Below, piece after piece: positions 7,911-16,376 of a stretch of 64,000 bases of DNA. The stretch lies in NCBI GenBank assembly GCA_965220185.1, contig OZ244807.1, positions 2,480,001 to 2,544,000 of the forward strand, written 5' to 3'. How positions within the stretch are numbered: the stretch's first letter is position 1; every line of letters begins with the position of its first letter. Both the position numbers and the translations under genes were made by a program. Origin of the DNA: Azotimanducus sp965220185 (lineage in GTDB: Bacteria; Pseudomonadota; Gammaproteobacteria; Pseudomonadales; Azotimanducaceae). A model generated the notes under the pieces. The model was not told the DNA's origin and made no database searches. It saw only the letters and a program-made list of their open reading frames with translations.

Positions 7911-9206
7911 ATGATGAAGCTCTCCAAATCTGCGCAGGCCCATAGCGACGCACAGCGCGTCATCCCGGGCGGTGTCAACTCACCTGTGCGGGCTTTTCAA
8001 GGCGTAGGCGGTGAGCCAATCTATTTTGCGAGCGGCAGAGGCGCGCAGGTCACAGATATCGACGGACGTTCCTACATCGACTATGTGGGCTCGTGGGGAT
8101 GCATGATTCACGGCCATTCGGCGCCCGAGATTCGTCGCGCAGTCAAGCTTCAGGCCGATCAAGCACTTGGTTTTGGCGCACCAACGCTGCAAGAGACCGC
8201 CTTGGCGACGAGGCTCGCTGCCCACGCCCCGGGAGTGGACACTGTGCGCCTCGTGAACTCCGGCACCGAAGCCACCATGAGTGCCCTGCGGCTCGCACGG
8301 GGCTTCACCGGACGCGACCTCATCGTCAAATTCAAAGGCTGCTATCACGGCCATGTGGACGCGCTCCTGCTCGGCGCAGGGTCGGGCGTATTGACTCTCG
8401 GGATTCCAGGCTCTCCGGGCGTGCCCGAAGGCGTCGTCCGCGACACCCTCAATCTCGAATACAACAGCATCGAGGAGGTCGATGCCGCGTTCGATGCGCA
8501 TGGTGAGCAAATCGCTGCGGTCATCCTTGAGCCGGTTGCGGGCAACATGGGCTGCATCCCAAGCGAAGCCGAGTTCCTCGTCAGGCTGCGCGAGCGCACC
8601 CGAGACACTGGCGCACTACTCATATTCGATGAAGTCATGAGCGGCTTTCGTGTTGGGCTAGGCGGCGCAGCGGCGCACTTTCGCATCACGCCCGACCTCG
8701 TCACGCTTGGCAAAATCATCGGCGGCGGTCTGCCCATCGGTGCCTTCGGCGGCCGCCGCGACATCATGGAATGCTTGGCACCCGTTGGCCCCGTCTACCA
8801 AGCTGGCACCTTGTCGGGCAATCCGATTGCCGTCGCTGCGGGGCTGGCCTCGCTTGAGCTGCTAGAAACGCCTGGGTTCCATGAAAAGCTCGCTTCGCAC
8901 ACCGAAGCGCTCGCAGAAGGCATCAGGGATGCCGCTGCCTCGGCGAATGTTCGCATTCAAGTGAATGCGGCCTGCGGCATGCTTGGTCTCTTCTTGACGA
9001 GCGAGGGATCAGTTCGCAACTTCACTGCTGCCACCAAATCAGATACCAGCGCCTATGGCAGGCTCTTTCATGCCATGCTTCGCCGCGGCGTGTACCTCGC
9101 CCCGTCAGCCTTCGAAACAATGTTCATCTCGGCGGCCCACGATCAAGACACCTTGACAGCCACGCTCGGCGCGTTCCGGGCAGCGTTCAAGGAAATCGCC
9201 TCGTGA
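7911..9206 (+). CDS. hemL: Glutamate-1-semialdehyde 2,1-aminomutase
   Basis: A 431-residue PLP enzyme that converts glutamate-1-semialdehyde to 5-aminolevulinate, the C5-route entry to haem. The N-terminus (AQRVIPGGVNSPVRAFQGVGG) is diagnostic. The PLP-lysine lies in LVTLGKIIGGGLPIGAFGG, and LLIFDEVMSGFR supplies the PLP-nitrogen aspartate. Two ATGs are adjacent (7911 and 7914). The 3' end overlaps the PfkB kinase gene by 4 bp, so they are probably co-translated. Confidence 0.96.
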   Translation: MMKLSKSAQAHSDAQRVIPGGVNSPVRAFQGVGGEPIYFASGRGAQVTDIDGRSYIDYVGSWGCMIHGHSAPEIRRAVKLQADQALGFGAPTLQETALATRLAAHAPGVDTVRLVNSGTEATMSALRLARGFTGRDLIVKFKGCYHGHVDALLLGAGSGVLTLGIPGSPGVPEGVVRDTLNLEYNSIEEVDAAFDAHGEQIAAVILEPVAGNMGCIPSEAEFLVRLRERTRDTGALLIFDEVMSGFRVGLGGAAAHFRITPDLVTLGKIIGGGLPIGAFGGRRDIMECLAPVGPVYQAGTLSGNPIAVAAGLASLELLETPGFHEKLASHTEALAEGIRDAAASANVRIQVNAACGMLGLFLTSEGSVRNFTAATKSDTSAYGRLFHAMLRRGVYLAPSAFETMFISAAHDQDTLTATLGAFRAAFKEIAS

Positions 9207-10198
9207 AGGTCTTGGCGATCGGCAATGCGCTCGTGGATCAGGAGTTTCGGGTTGCTGATGCCGAGCTTCAGGCAATGGACTTGACCAAGGGTCACATGAC
9301 ATTGATTGACGAGCCTGCACTGCGCGCGACGCGCGCCGCGCTCGGCGAACCTATGCGTCGCTGCGGCGGCGGATCAGCCGCCAATACTGCTGCCGCGTTT
9401 GTCGGTTTTGGCGGCGAAGCGCACTTTTGCGGCCGCGTGGCCGACGATGACGTCGGGCGATGGTTCGTGCGCGACCTTCAAGGCTATGGCGTGAGCGCGC
9501 GGCATGTTGAGGCATCCGATGCGGGGCTCAGCGGCCAGTGCCTAGTGCTCATCAGCGACGATGCTGAGCGCACCATGCTGACCTTTCTCGGCGTATCCGC
9601 CGAACTGCGCGAGCAGGATGTGGACGAGACCGAGCTTGCGGGCGCTGATATCGTCTATGTCGAAGGCTACATGGCGGGCGGCGATGTGTCTACCAGCACA
9701 TGTATCAAAGCCTTGACGATTGCGCGGTCGCGAGGCGCCGACACAGCGCTGACGCTTTCAGATGCCAGCATGATCGAGTTTTGTCGCCCGAATTTGGAGC
9801 GCCTGCTCGACGGTGGTGTCACACACCTCTTCTGCAACCTTGAGGAGGCATTGCTGTTGACTGGCAGCGACCGGCTTGACCAAGCGAGCGAGGTGCTCGG
9901 CGAACACGCCAGGTATCTGCATGTCACGCTTGGCGCCGAAGGCAGCCTTTGCCGATCAGGCAGCTGCGAGGCTCGATCCGGCATCCCTTCGGGGCTCGCC
10001 ATCAATGTCGTTGACACGACGGGCGCTGGCGATATGTATGCAGGCGGTGTGCTGCACGCCTATTCGAATGGCGCAGACGCCGCCGGAATGGCCGCTTTCG
10101 GCAATTTCGCAGCCGCTCGCATTGTCGCCCACTACGGTGCGCGATTGCCCACAACGAGCGCCTACGACGAACTTCACGCCGCCTTCTCAAACCTGTAG
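9203..10198 (+). CDS. PfkB-family sugar/nucleoside kinase (adenosine kinase-like)
   Basis: A 331-residue ribokinase-fold kinase starting at GTG 9203, overlapping hemL. PfkB signature 1 appears as RCGGGSAANTAAAFVGFGG. Signature 2 is DTTGAGDMYAGGVLHA, with the catalytic Asp in GAGD. Members of this COG0524 subgroup in proteobacteria are annotated as adenosine kinase, but the substrate cannot be read from sequence alone. It is the last gene before a ~90-bp gap and dksA. Confidence 0.85.
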   Translation: MKVLAIGNALVDQEFRVADAELQAMDLTKGHMTLIDEPALRATRAALGEPMRRCGGGSAANTAAAFVGFGGEAHFCGRVADDDVGRWFVRDLQGYGVSARHVEASDAGLSGQCLVLISDDAERTMLTFLGVSAELREQDVDETELAGADIVYVEGYMAGGDVSTSTCIKALTIARSRGADTALTLSDASMIEFCRPNLERLLDGGVTHLFCNLEEALLLTGSDRLDQASEVLGEHARYLHVTLGAEGSLCRSGSCEARSGIPSGLAINVVDTTGAGDMYAGGVLHAYSNGADAAGMAAFGNFAAARIVAHYGARLPTTSAYDELHAAFSNL

Positions 10199-10290
10199 CC
10201 AAAACCTGGAACTTCTGGTAATTTGCTCTCCCCCTTCGGACCGTAACTCATTCAGGAGACGACCGTCCATGATAAGAAACCCAAGATGCC

Positions 10291-10728
10291 ATGATTGAGC
10301 AACGTAGTTTGGACTCGGTCTTCAAGACCTTTGAGCCGTATCAGGCGCAAGCCGATGAGCCCTACATGAGCAATGGGCAAGTCAAGCACTTTCGAGACAT
10401 CCTCCTGTCTTGGCGACAGCAGCTGATGGAAGAAGTTGACCGCACGGTCACCCACATGAAAGGCGGCGCCACCCAGTTTCCCGACCCTGCCGACCGTGCC
10501 ACGCAGGAGGAGGAATTCAGTCTGGAGCTGCGCACACGAGATCGCGAGCGCAAACTCATCCGTAAAATCGATGCCACGGTCGATCGGCTCGATCAAGGTG
10601 ATTACGGCTACTGCGACTCCTGCGGCATTGAAATCGGCATTCGGCGCCTCGAAGCACGTCCTACGGCAAACCAGTGCGTCGATTGCAAGACGATCGACGA
10701 ATTGAAGGAACGGCAGACCACCGGATAG
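10291..10728 (+). CDS. dksA: RNA polymerase-binding transcription factor DksA
   Basis: A 145-residue protein that binds the RNA polymerase secondary channel and acts with ppGpp in the stringent response. A coiled coil covers about residues 35-105, with an acidic tip. The four-cysteine zinc finger is YCDSCG...NQCVDCK. The N-terminus YMSNGQVKHFRDILLSWRQQL is typical of full-length DksA. An ATG 22 codons upstream (10269) is not in this frame. The stop codon TAG overlaps the GTG start of gluQ, so they are translationally coupled, as in many gammaproteobacteria. Confidence 0.96.
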   Translation: MIEQRSLDSVFKTFEPYQAQADEPYMSNGQVKHFRDILLSWRQQLMEEVDRTVTHMKGGATQFPDPADRATQEEEFSLELRTRDRERKLIRKIDATVDRLDQGDYGYCDSCGIEIGIRRLEARPTANQCVDCKTIDELKERQTTG

Positions 10729-11615
10729 TGCTCCATCCCGTCGGACGTTTCGCGCCAACGCCGAGCGGCCCGCTGCATTTTGGCTCACTGCTGACCGCCG
10801 TCGCCAGCTATCTCGACATCAAGTCCAAGGGCGGTGTCTGGCTACTGCGCATTGATGACCTCGATATTGCGCGCAGCAAACGCGAACACGCTCTTGACAT
10901 ACTCAATGTGCTGTCGCGGCATGGCCTCAGAAGCGATTCGCCCGCCGTCTGGCAAAGCGAGCGTGAAGTGCTCTATTCGCGAGCTATCGAGCGCCTGCGA
11001 CGCGACGCCAAAATCTACCAATGCATCTGCTCACGGAAGACGCTGAAAGGCGTTGCCGCCTATCCCGGCACCTGTCGGCACGCGCACATCAAGGTTGCTG
11101 CCAACCAATCCACGCGATTTATCGTGCCGCAGCAGGAACTGTGTGTCGAAGATGAGGTGCAAGGCCGCTATTGCCAACACTTGACGACAAGCTGCGGGGA
11201 CTTTGTGGTGGTCCGGCGCGACGGCTTTGTCGCCTACCATCTCGCAACGGTGCTCGACGATGCGGACATGCACGTCACACGGGTCGTTCGCGGTGCTGAC
11301 CTCCTTGCCAGCACGCCGCGTCAAATCGCCCTCGCCGGGGCGCTCGGCCTGCGCGTGCCAAGCTTCGCCCATGTGCCGGTCGTGCCTGATGCAAGCGGAC
11401 ACAAGGCGAGCAAGAGTTTCGCTTCCACACCGCTCGACGCCCTTTGTGATTTCGAGATCAAGCAAAATCTCGCCGCCTGCATGCAACTCCTCGGCTTATC
11501 GCCACCACGTCTGACGCGGCATTCTCCCGAATCATTGCTTAATTGGGCGAGCAAGCGCTTCACGCTGCGCCGCGTACCATCCGCCCTGACACGTTCTGAT
11601 TTTGCCTGCCTTTGA
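10728..11615 (+). CDS. gluQ: Glutamyl-Q tRNA(Asp) synthetase
   Basis: A 295-residue GluRS paralogue without an anticodon-binding domain, which glutamylates queuosine on tRNA-Asp. The N-terminus GRFAPTPSGPLHFGSLLTAV carries the HIGH-like motif (HFGS). The zinc site is visible as YQCICS ... YPGTCR, and the KMSKS-like loop as HKASKS. The GTG at 10728 overlaps the dksA stop and places the GRFAPSP motif near the N-terminus as in the family. The frame is open further upstream, but that part lies inside dksA. Confidence 0.93.
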   Translation: MLHPVGRFAPTPSGPLHFGSLLTAVASYLDIKSKGGVWLLRIDDLDIARSKREHALDILNVLSRHGLRSDSPAVWQSEREVLYSRAIERLRRDAKIYQCICSRKTLKGVAAYPGTCRHAHIKVAANQSTRFIVPQQELCVEDEVQGRYCQHLTTSCGDFVVVRRDGFVAYHLATVLDDADMHVTRVVRGADLLASTPRQIALAGALGLRVPSFAHVPVVPDASGHKASKSFASTPLDALCDFEIKQNLAACMQLLGLSPPRLTRHSPESLLNWASKRFTLRRVPSALTRSDFACL

Positions 11616-11673
11616 TATAGTTGCTTGTTTGTTCGACTTTTCGGAACATTCGCAAGAAGCATAGACTGCTTGC

Positions 11674-12945
11674 GTGCAACCCATGCGCGAATCAATCGGC
11701 AACAGCGGCATCGACTCGAATCGCATCGACCGGCGTGCAAAGAGCGTGCTTGGCCGCTTGCGTAGCGCAGGCTTTGATGCATGGATCGTCGGCGGTGCCG
11801 TGCGCGATCTGCTGCTCGAACGACAGCCAAAGGACTTTGATGTGGCGACCGATGCCCTGCCGGAAGAAATCTGCTCGGTTTTTCATCGCGCCCGCATCGT
11901 CGGGCGGCGCTTCAAAATCGTGCATGTTCAGCATGGACGGCATGTGACCGAAGTCTCTACCTACCGCACTTCGCACGACAAGGATCAAGCCAAGGTCGCT
12001 TCGACCTTTGAGGAGATGCGCGGTCAAGCGCGCGTCGTGTCAACCGACGGCGTCATCCTCCGCGACAATGCGTGGGGCAATCAGCAGGAGGACGCCTTAC
12101 GCCGGGATTTCACCGTCAATGCCTTTTACTACGACCCCTTCAGTGACGAACTCGTTGACTTCTGTGGCGGCTATGCGGACCTGCAAAACCGGTCGTTGCG
12201 TTTGATTGGCAATCCGCAAGCACGGTTTATCGAGGACCCAGTTCGCATCCTGCGCGCGCTTCGCATCTCCGCCAAGCTCGGCCTCTCGATTGAACATGAA
12301 ACAGCCCGCGCCATGCACGCCGGCAAAGACATGATCGAAAAGGTCAGTCCCAGACGAAAATACGACGAGTGCGTGAAGTTGCTCATGAACGGACACGCAG
12401 AGAAGAGTTGGCGCCTAGGCGAAGATTTTGGCTTGATCGACGTGCTCTTTCCGACTTCGTCACATCGAGACAGCATGCTCATTCACAAGGCACTACAGAA
12501 TACCGATCTCCGCGTTGACGAAGGTCGGCCAGTGACCTTCGCGTTTCTATTGAGCGTCGTCTATTTCTCTGCGTACCAGCTTGCCTTCGAGCGTCAGGAC
12601 GCTGACGAGAGCTTCGAGTTCCGGCACACTCAGGCAGGCAACGCGGCATTCCACGAATTGCGTGGCGCAATGGCAGTGCCACGCTACGCGAGCATGTTCA
12701 TACGCGATGTCTGGGCGCTACAGTCACGGCTCGAATCGGGCAAGCGACCCAAGAAGACCTTGGCAATGGAGCGGTTTCGGGCGGGCTACGACCTGCTGCA
12801 CCTTCGTGCCGAAGTGGGCGCTGCCGACGCAGCGCTGCGTGACTGGTGGCAAGCATTTCAGGAAAGCTCAGGCACGGCACTGGCACCAAGCTCACGAAAA
12901 CGCCGCCGTGCGCGCGCTCCCTATCGCCGAGCGGCAGCCCACTAA
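11674..12945 (+). CDS. pcnB: Poly(A) polymerase I
   Basis: A 423-residue class II CCA/poly(A) nucleotidyltransferase that polyadenylates RNA 3' ends. The head domain has VGGAVRDLLLERQPKDFDVATD with the DxD catalytic pair (FDVATD). The RNA-binding pocket RDFTVNAFYYDP and the ERxxxE-like neck PRRKYDECVKLL are present. The C-terminus is short and Arg-rich (SRKRRRARAPYRR). The start is GTG at 11674; an ATG three codons on is an alternative. folK, often downstream of pcnB, is absent; the stop overlaps the antiporter start. Confidence 0.93.
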   Translation: MQPMRESIGNSGIDSNRIDRRAKSVLGRLRSAGFDAWIVGGAVRDLLLERQPKDFDVATDALPEEICSVFHRARIVGRRFKIVHVQHGRHVTEVSTYRTSHDKDQAKVASTFEEMRGQARVVSTDGVILRDNAWGNQQEDALRRDFTVNAFYYDPFSDELVDFCGGYADLQNRSLRLIGNPQARFIEDPVRILRALRISAKLGLSIEHETARAMHAGKDMIEKVSPRRKYDECVKLLMNGHAEKSWRLGEDFGLIDVLFPTSSHRDSMLIHKALQNTDLRVDEGRPVTFAFLLSVVYFSAYQLAFERQDADESFEFRHTQAGNAAFHELRGAMAVPRYASMFIRDVWALQSRLESGKRPKKTLAMERFRAGYDLLHLRAEVGAADAALRDWWQAFQESSGTALAPSSRKRRRARAPYRRAAAH

Positions 12946-13904
12946 TGCTCTTGGCTCTCGCGAGCATGTTCATCGGCATTGTCGGTGTGGTGTGGGGGGC
13001 AGAGCGATTTGTGTCAGGCGGCATTGCCACGGCTGATCGCCTCGGTGTATCAAGATTCGTGATCGGACTCACGATCATCGCAGTCGGCACCTCCGCGCCA
13101 GAGGTGTGGGTGGCGATTCGCGCGTCCATGAAGGCGGAGCCTGAACTTGCCATCGGCAATGCGATCGGATCTAACATTGCCAATATCGGCCTCGTGCTCG
13201 GCGTCACGGCGATGATCATGCCCATCGCACTGCGACGTGAAATGCTAAAAATCGAGATGCCGTTCATGCTCGTAGTCACTTTGATCGGACTGATTGTCAT
13301 CGCCAACCTGATGGTCGGACGTGGCGACGCGATCATGCTGCTCGGATTGTTCGCGCTGTCGATCATCTACATCGTGCGCAATCGCGACCACATTCCTGAA
13401 ACCATGGAATCCGCCATAGATGATGAGATCGGCCAACTGTCCTCAATGTCGCTCGCGCGCGGCCTCGTCTGGACGTTGATCGGGCTCATCGTGTTGCAGG
13501 TGGCTTGCGACCTGCTGATCTTTGGTGCCACCGGATTGGCGGAACAACTCGGTGTGCGTACCTTTGTCATCGGTCTCACGCTCATCGCAGTCGGCACGAG
13601 TTTGCCAGAGCTCGCCGTAACGGTCGGCGCCGCGCTGAAAGGACATTCGGAAGTCGCGATCGGCAATGTCATCGGTTCGAATATCCTCAATCTATTGCTC
13701 GTGCTCGCCATTCCCGGCCTACTTGCACCAACGAAACTCGACGAACTTGAACTCTTTCGCGATGGCGGCATGCTCATGATCATCACCCTGTCAATGTACT
13801 TGTTCGCGAGCGCATCGCCGAACCATGTCATCGGCAGGATCTCCGGCGCACTGCTGTTTGCCGCTTGGCTCGGCTATATGGCCTTGCTCGTCGTGCATTC
13901 ATAA
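12945..13904 (+). CDS. Na+/Ca2+ (cation) antiporter, YrbG family
   Basis: A 319-residue inner-membrane protein with about ten hydrophobic segments. It contains two copies of the Na_Ca_ex domain. Each copy has the alpha-repeat motif: VGTSAPEVWVAI...AIGNAIGSNIANIGLVLG near the N-terminus, and VGTSLPELAVTVGAALKGH...AIGNVIGSNILNLLLVL in the second half. These signatures coordinate the transported ions. The ATG at 12945 overlaps the pcnB TAA. It directly precedes kdsC, as yrbG does in E. coli, but kdsD (normally between them) is missing here. Confidence 0.92.
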   Translation: MLLALASMFIGIVGVVWGAERFVSGGIATADRLGVSRFVIGLTIIAVGTSAPEVWVAIRASMKAEPELAIGNAIGSNIANIGLVLGVTAMIMPIALRREMLKIEMPFMLVVTLIGLIVIANLMVGRGDAIMLLGLFALSIIYIVRNRDHIPETMESAIDDEIGQLSSMSLARGLVWTLIGLIVLQVACDLLIFGATGLAEQLGVRTFVIGLTLIAVGTSLPELAVTVGAALKGHSEVAIGNVIGSNILNLLLVLAIPGLLAPTKLDELELFRDGGMLMIITLSMYLFASASPNHVIGRISGALLFAAWLGYMALLVVHS

Positions 13905-14461
13905 TGATAGACGCGAAACGCATCGAGGCAGCCCGCAAGATAAGGTTACTTGTGCTGGATTGCGACGGCGTACTCACCGACGGGGCACTTCACTATTTCG
14001 GTTCCTCGTCTCAGCCTGCTGCGCCAGATGTCCAAGTGGGCCTCAGCTTTTATGCGCAAGACGGACATGCAATGAAAATGCTCATGCAAAGCGGTGTCGA
14101 AATCGCTGTCATCAGTGGTCGGGGTTCAGCCGCGCTCAATTATCGAATGCGCGAACTTGGCGTTGAGCACACGCTGTCGCAGGTCAGTGACAAGGGCGCG
14201 GCACTAGGCGGACTGCTCGCGCAGCTTGGCCTCAAGAAAAGCGAAGTCGCCGCGATGGGCGACGATATTCCTGACCTAGCCCTCTTTGAACACGCTGCCT
14301 TGTCATTTGCACCATCAGATGCGCATCCGGTCGTCCGCAAGCGGGCCGGACTCGTGACAGAAGCTGCTGGTGGTAAAGGCGCTGTTCGCGAAGTCGCGAT
14401 GCTGATCATAGAAGCGCAACAGTGTATCAACCCGAATGTACACGGCTCGACAACATCATGA
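13904..14461 (+). CDS. kdsC: 3-deoxy-D-manno-octulosonate 8-phosphate phosphatase
   Basis: A 185-residue HAD-superfamily phosphatase that releases Kdo from Kdo-8-phosphate for lipopolysaccharide inner-core synthesis. HAD motif I is LVLDCDGVLTDG (nucleophile and acid Asp). Motif II is ISGRGS, and motif IV is MGDDIPDLAL. There is no cap insertion, as in KdsC. The ATG at 13904 overlaps the antiporter stop, and the 3' end overlaps lptC by 4 bp, so this lies within a tightly coupled envelope operon. Confidence 0.94.
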   Translation: MIDAKRIEAARKIRLLVLDCDGVLTDGALHYFGSSSQPAAPDVQVGLSFYAQDGHAMKMLMQSGVEIAVISGRGSAALNYRMRELGVEHTLSQVSDKGAALGGLLAQLGLKKSEVAAMGDDIPDLALFEHAALSFAPSDAHPVVRKRAGLVTEAAGGKGAVREVAMLIIEAQQCINPNVHGSTTS

Positions 14462-15057
14462 ACCTGCACTTCAGCGCGATACTTGTCGGTGCCTTGGTGC
14501 TCTCGCTCGTACTCTTGCTGCTACCGGAGCCGAGCGAGCAGGTGCAGCGATCGCCTGCTGCGGCACCCGCTGAAATCGAAGGACCGAATCTCACCATCAT
14601 GGGTGCAAGCGTGCGCTCGTTCGGCGAGGATGGCACCCTCAACTGGTCCATGCAATCGCCACGCATCGCGTATCATCTCGATGGCAGGCTTGCCTTCACG
14701 GCACCGGACATGCTGCTGCAAAACGACGTGGGCGCCAATCTGCGAGCGAGTGCGGGGCTCGGCACGCTAGAAGAAGCCGGCGAGCAAGAAACCATTGTTC
14801 TGTACTCGCAGGTGAGCGCAGAATTACGACGGGGTGAGCAGATCCAAGACAAAGCGGAGTTTGATACCGAACGACTCGTCATCAGCGATCAAGGCAGCCA
14901 CGTGACGGCGCCAAACTCTGTTCGCATACGTTCACACGCCATCGACACGCACGCCGCGCAGCTTTATCTCGACCTTCGCAAGCAGATACTCTTGCTTGCA
15001 TCAAGCGATGAGGAGCGCGTCACGACGCGCATTCAACCCATGGGTATTTTTGAGTGA
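14458..15057 (+). CDS. lptC: LPS export protein LptC
   Basis: A 199-residue protein with a single N-terminal membrane anchor (HFSAILVGALVLSLVLLLL) and a periplasmic beta-jellyroll. It receives LPS from LptB2FG and passes it to LptA. Weak sequence conservation is normal for LptC. Assignment rests on length, the anchor, 'W-x-M-x-SPRI-x-Y' (residues 62-70) and the position kdsC-lptC-lptA-lptB. The ATG at 14458 overlaps the kdsC TGA, and the 3' end overlaps lptA. Confidence 0.9.
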   Translation: MNLHFSAILVGALVLSLVLLLLPEPSEQVQRSPAAAPAEIEGPNLTIMGASVRSFGEDGTLNWSMQSPRIAYHLDGRLAFTAPDMLLQNDVGANLRASAGLGTLEEAGEQETIVLYSQVSAELRRGEQIQDKAEFDTERLVISDQGSHVTAPNSVRIRSHAIDTHAAQLYLDLRKQILLLASSDEERVTTRIQPMGIFE

Positions 15058-15614
15058 ATATTCGAATCTCGCATGCTGGTCCTGCTTTGCTTGCGCTGTG
15101 TGTGTTCGTATGCGCATATGGCCTCGAAGAAGACAGGCTGCAAGAAATTATCATCAAAGGCGAGCGCGCTGAACTCGACGAGCAATCCGGTGTTATCACC
15201 TACAAAGGCGATGTCACCCTCAAGCAAGGAAGCCTTGAGCTTTCAGCAGAGATACTGCGCGCGACTCGCGAGAATGGACAGGTTGTCGAAATCGGCGCGA
15301 GTCAAGGAGAGGCAGGTGACGCCGTCTCCTACGCGCAGTGCATTCGTCCCGATGAGCCAGAGGTGACCGCGCTTGCACGAGAGATGATCTACGATCTTCG
15401 CGCTCAGACCATTCAACTCAACGGCGATGCCGTGCTGCGGCAATCTGATGTGGAGTTTCGTGGAAACCTAATCCTCTACGACATCGCGCGCGGCAAAACC
15501 GAAGCTTCAGGCGAAGTTGAAATGCGTCTGCCAGCGAGCGTTGTCAACACATTGGGCGCGGACCAAGAAGACCAGGGTGGCGCACCAGGTCTGCGAGCAC
15601 CATGTCTTCGCTAG
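15054..15614 (+). CDS. lptA: LPS transport periplasmic protein LptA
   Basis: A 186-residue periplasmic bridge protein of the Lpt machine. The N-terminus has a signal-peptide-like hydrophobic stretch (PALLALCVFVCAYG). An OstA/LptA beta-jellyroll follows (IIIKGERAELDEQSGVITYKGDVTLKQG ... IYDLRAQTIQLNGDAVLRQ). The start is the GTG at 15054, overlapping lptC. The 3' end overlaps lptB by 13 bp. Gene order and fold support the call strongly. Confidence 0.92.
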   Translation: MNIRISHAGPALLALCVFVCAYGLEEDRLQEIIIKGERAELDEQSGVITYKGDVTLKQGSLELSAEILRATRENGQVVEIGASQGEAGDAVSYAQCIRPDEPEVTALAREMIYDLRAQTIQLNGDAVLRQSDVEFRGNLILYDIARGKTEASGEVEMRLPASVVNTLGADQEDQGGAPGLRAPCLR

Positions 15615-16327
15615 TCGCTGAGCACCTCTACAAACAATTTGGCGGCACGCCTGCGGTCAACGATGTTTCGCTTGCCGTTGAGCAGGGCGAAGCGTTCGGA
15701 CTGCTCGGTCCAAATGGCGCTGGCAAGACGACGTGCTTCAACATGCTCATGGGGCTCGTGCGTCCTGATCGTGGAAGAATCCTCATCGCAGGGCGCGACA
15801 TCACGCTTGAGCCAATTCATGTCCGGGCGCGCTGCGGCCTCGGCCTCCTGCCGCAAGAGGCGAGCGTGTTCCGAGGCCTGTCGGTCGAAGAAAATATCCG
15901 AGCCATTGCAGAACTGCGAACAAGCCTGTTGCCAGCCGAGCAAGCAGACCTCGTGGAACGTTTGATCGATGAATTTGATCTTGGCGCTATCCGTTCGCAG
16001 CCTGGGCGAACGCTCTCTGGCGGCGAACGCCGCCGCGTTGAAATTGCCCGCGCACTTGCGGGCGGCCCAAAATTCATCCTACTTGACGAGCCCTTCGCAG
16101 GCGTCGATCCGATCTCGGTGACGCAGATCAAGCGTCAGATACTCGACCTTAAAAAGCGGCACATCGGCATCATCATGACTGACCACAATGTGCGCGATGC
16201 CCTCGCGACCTGTGATCGCGCGCTCATTATCGGCAGTGGTCGCAAACTCGCCGAAGGCGACCCAGCGACTGTGCTCGCCGACCCGCAGGTGCGCGCCGTC
16301 TATCTTGGCGAAGACTTCAGGATGTAG
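15602..16327 (+). CDS. lptB: LPS export ABC transporter ATP-binding protein LptB
   Basis: A 241-residue ABC ATPase powering LPS extraction from the inner membrane with LptFG. Walker A is GPNGAGKTT, the ABC signature LSGGERRRVEIARAL, and Walker B FILLDEPFAGVDP. The H-loop follows in MTDHNVRD. The 'GLLPQEASVFRGLSVEENI' Q-loop is characteristic of LptB. The start lies within lptA. lptFG are not in the window. Confidence 0.97.
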   Translation: MSSLVAEHLYKQFGGTPAVNDVSLAVEQGEAFGLLGPNGAGKTTCFNMLMGLVRPDRGRILIAGRDITLEPIHVRARCGLGLLPQEASVFRGLSVEENIRAIAELRTSLLPAEQADLVERLIDEFDLGAIRSQPGRTLSGGERRRVEIARALAGGPKFILLDEPFAGVDPISVTQIKRQILDLKKRHIGIIMTDHNVRDALATCDRALIIGSGRKLAEGDPATVLADPQVRAVYLGEDFRM

Positions 16328-16376
16328 CGAAGTGCGCGGTCTGAACGACACATATTTGTGAGCTGGCACACTCACC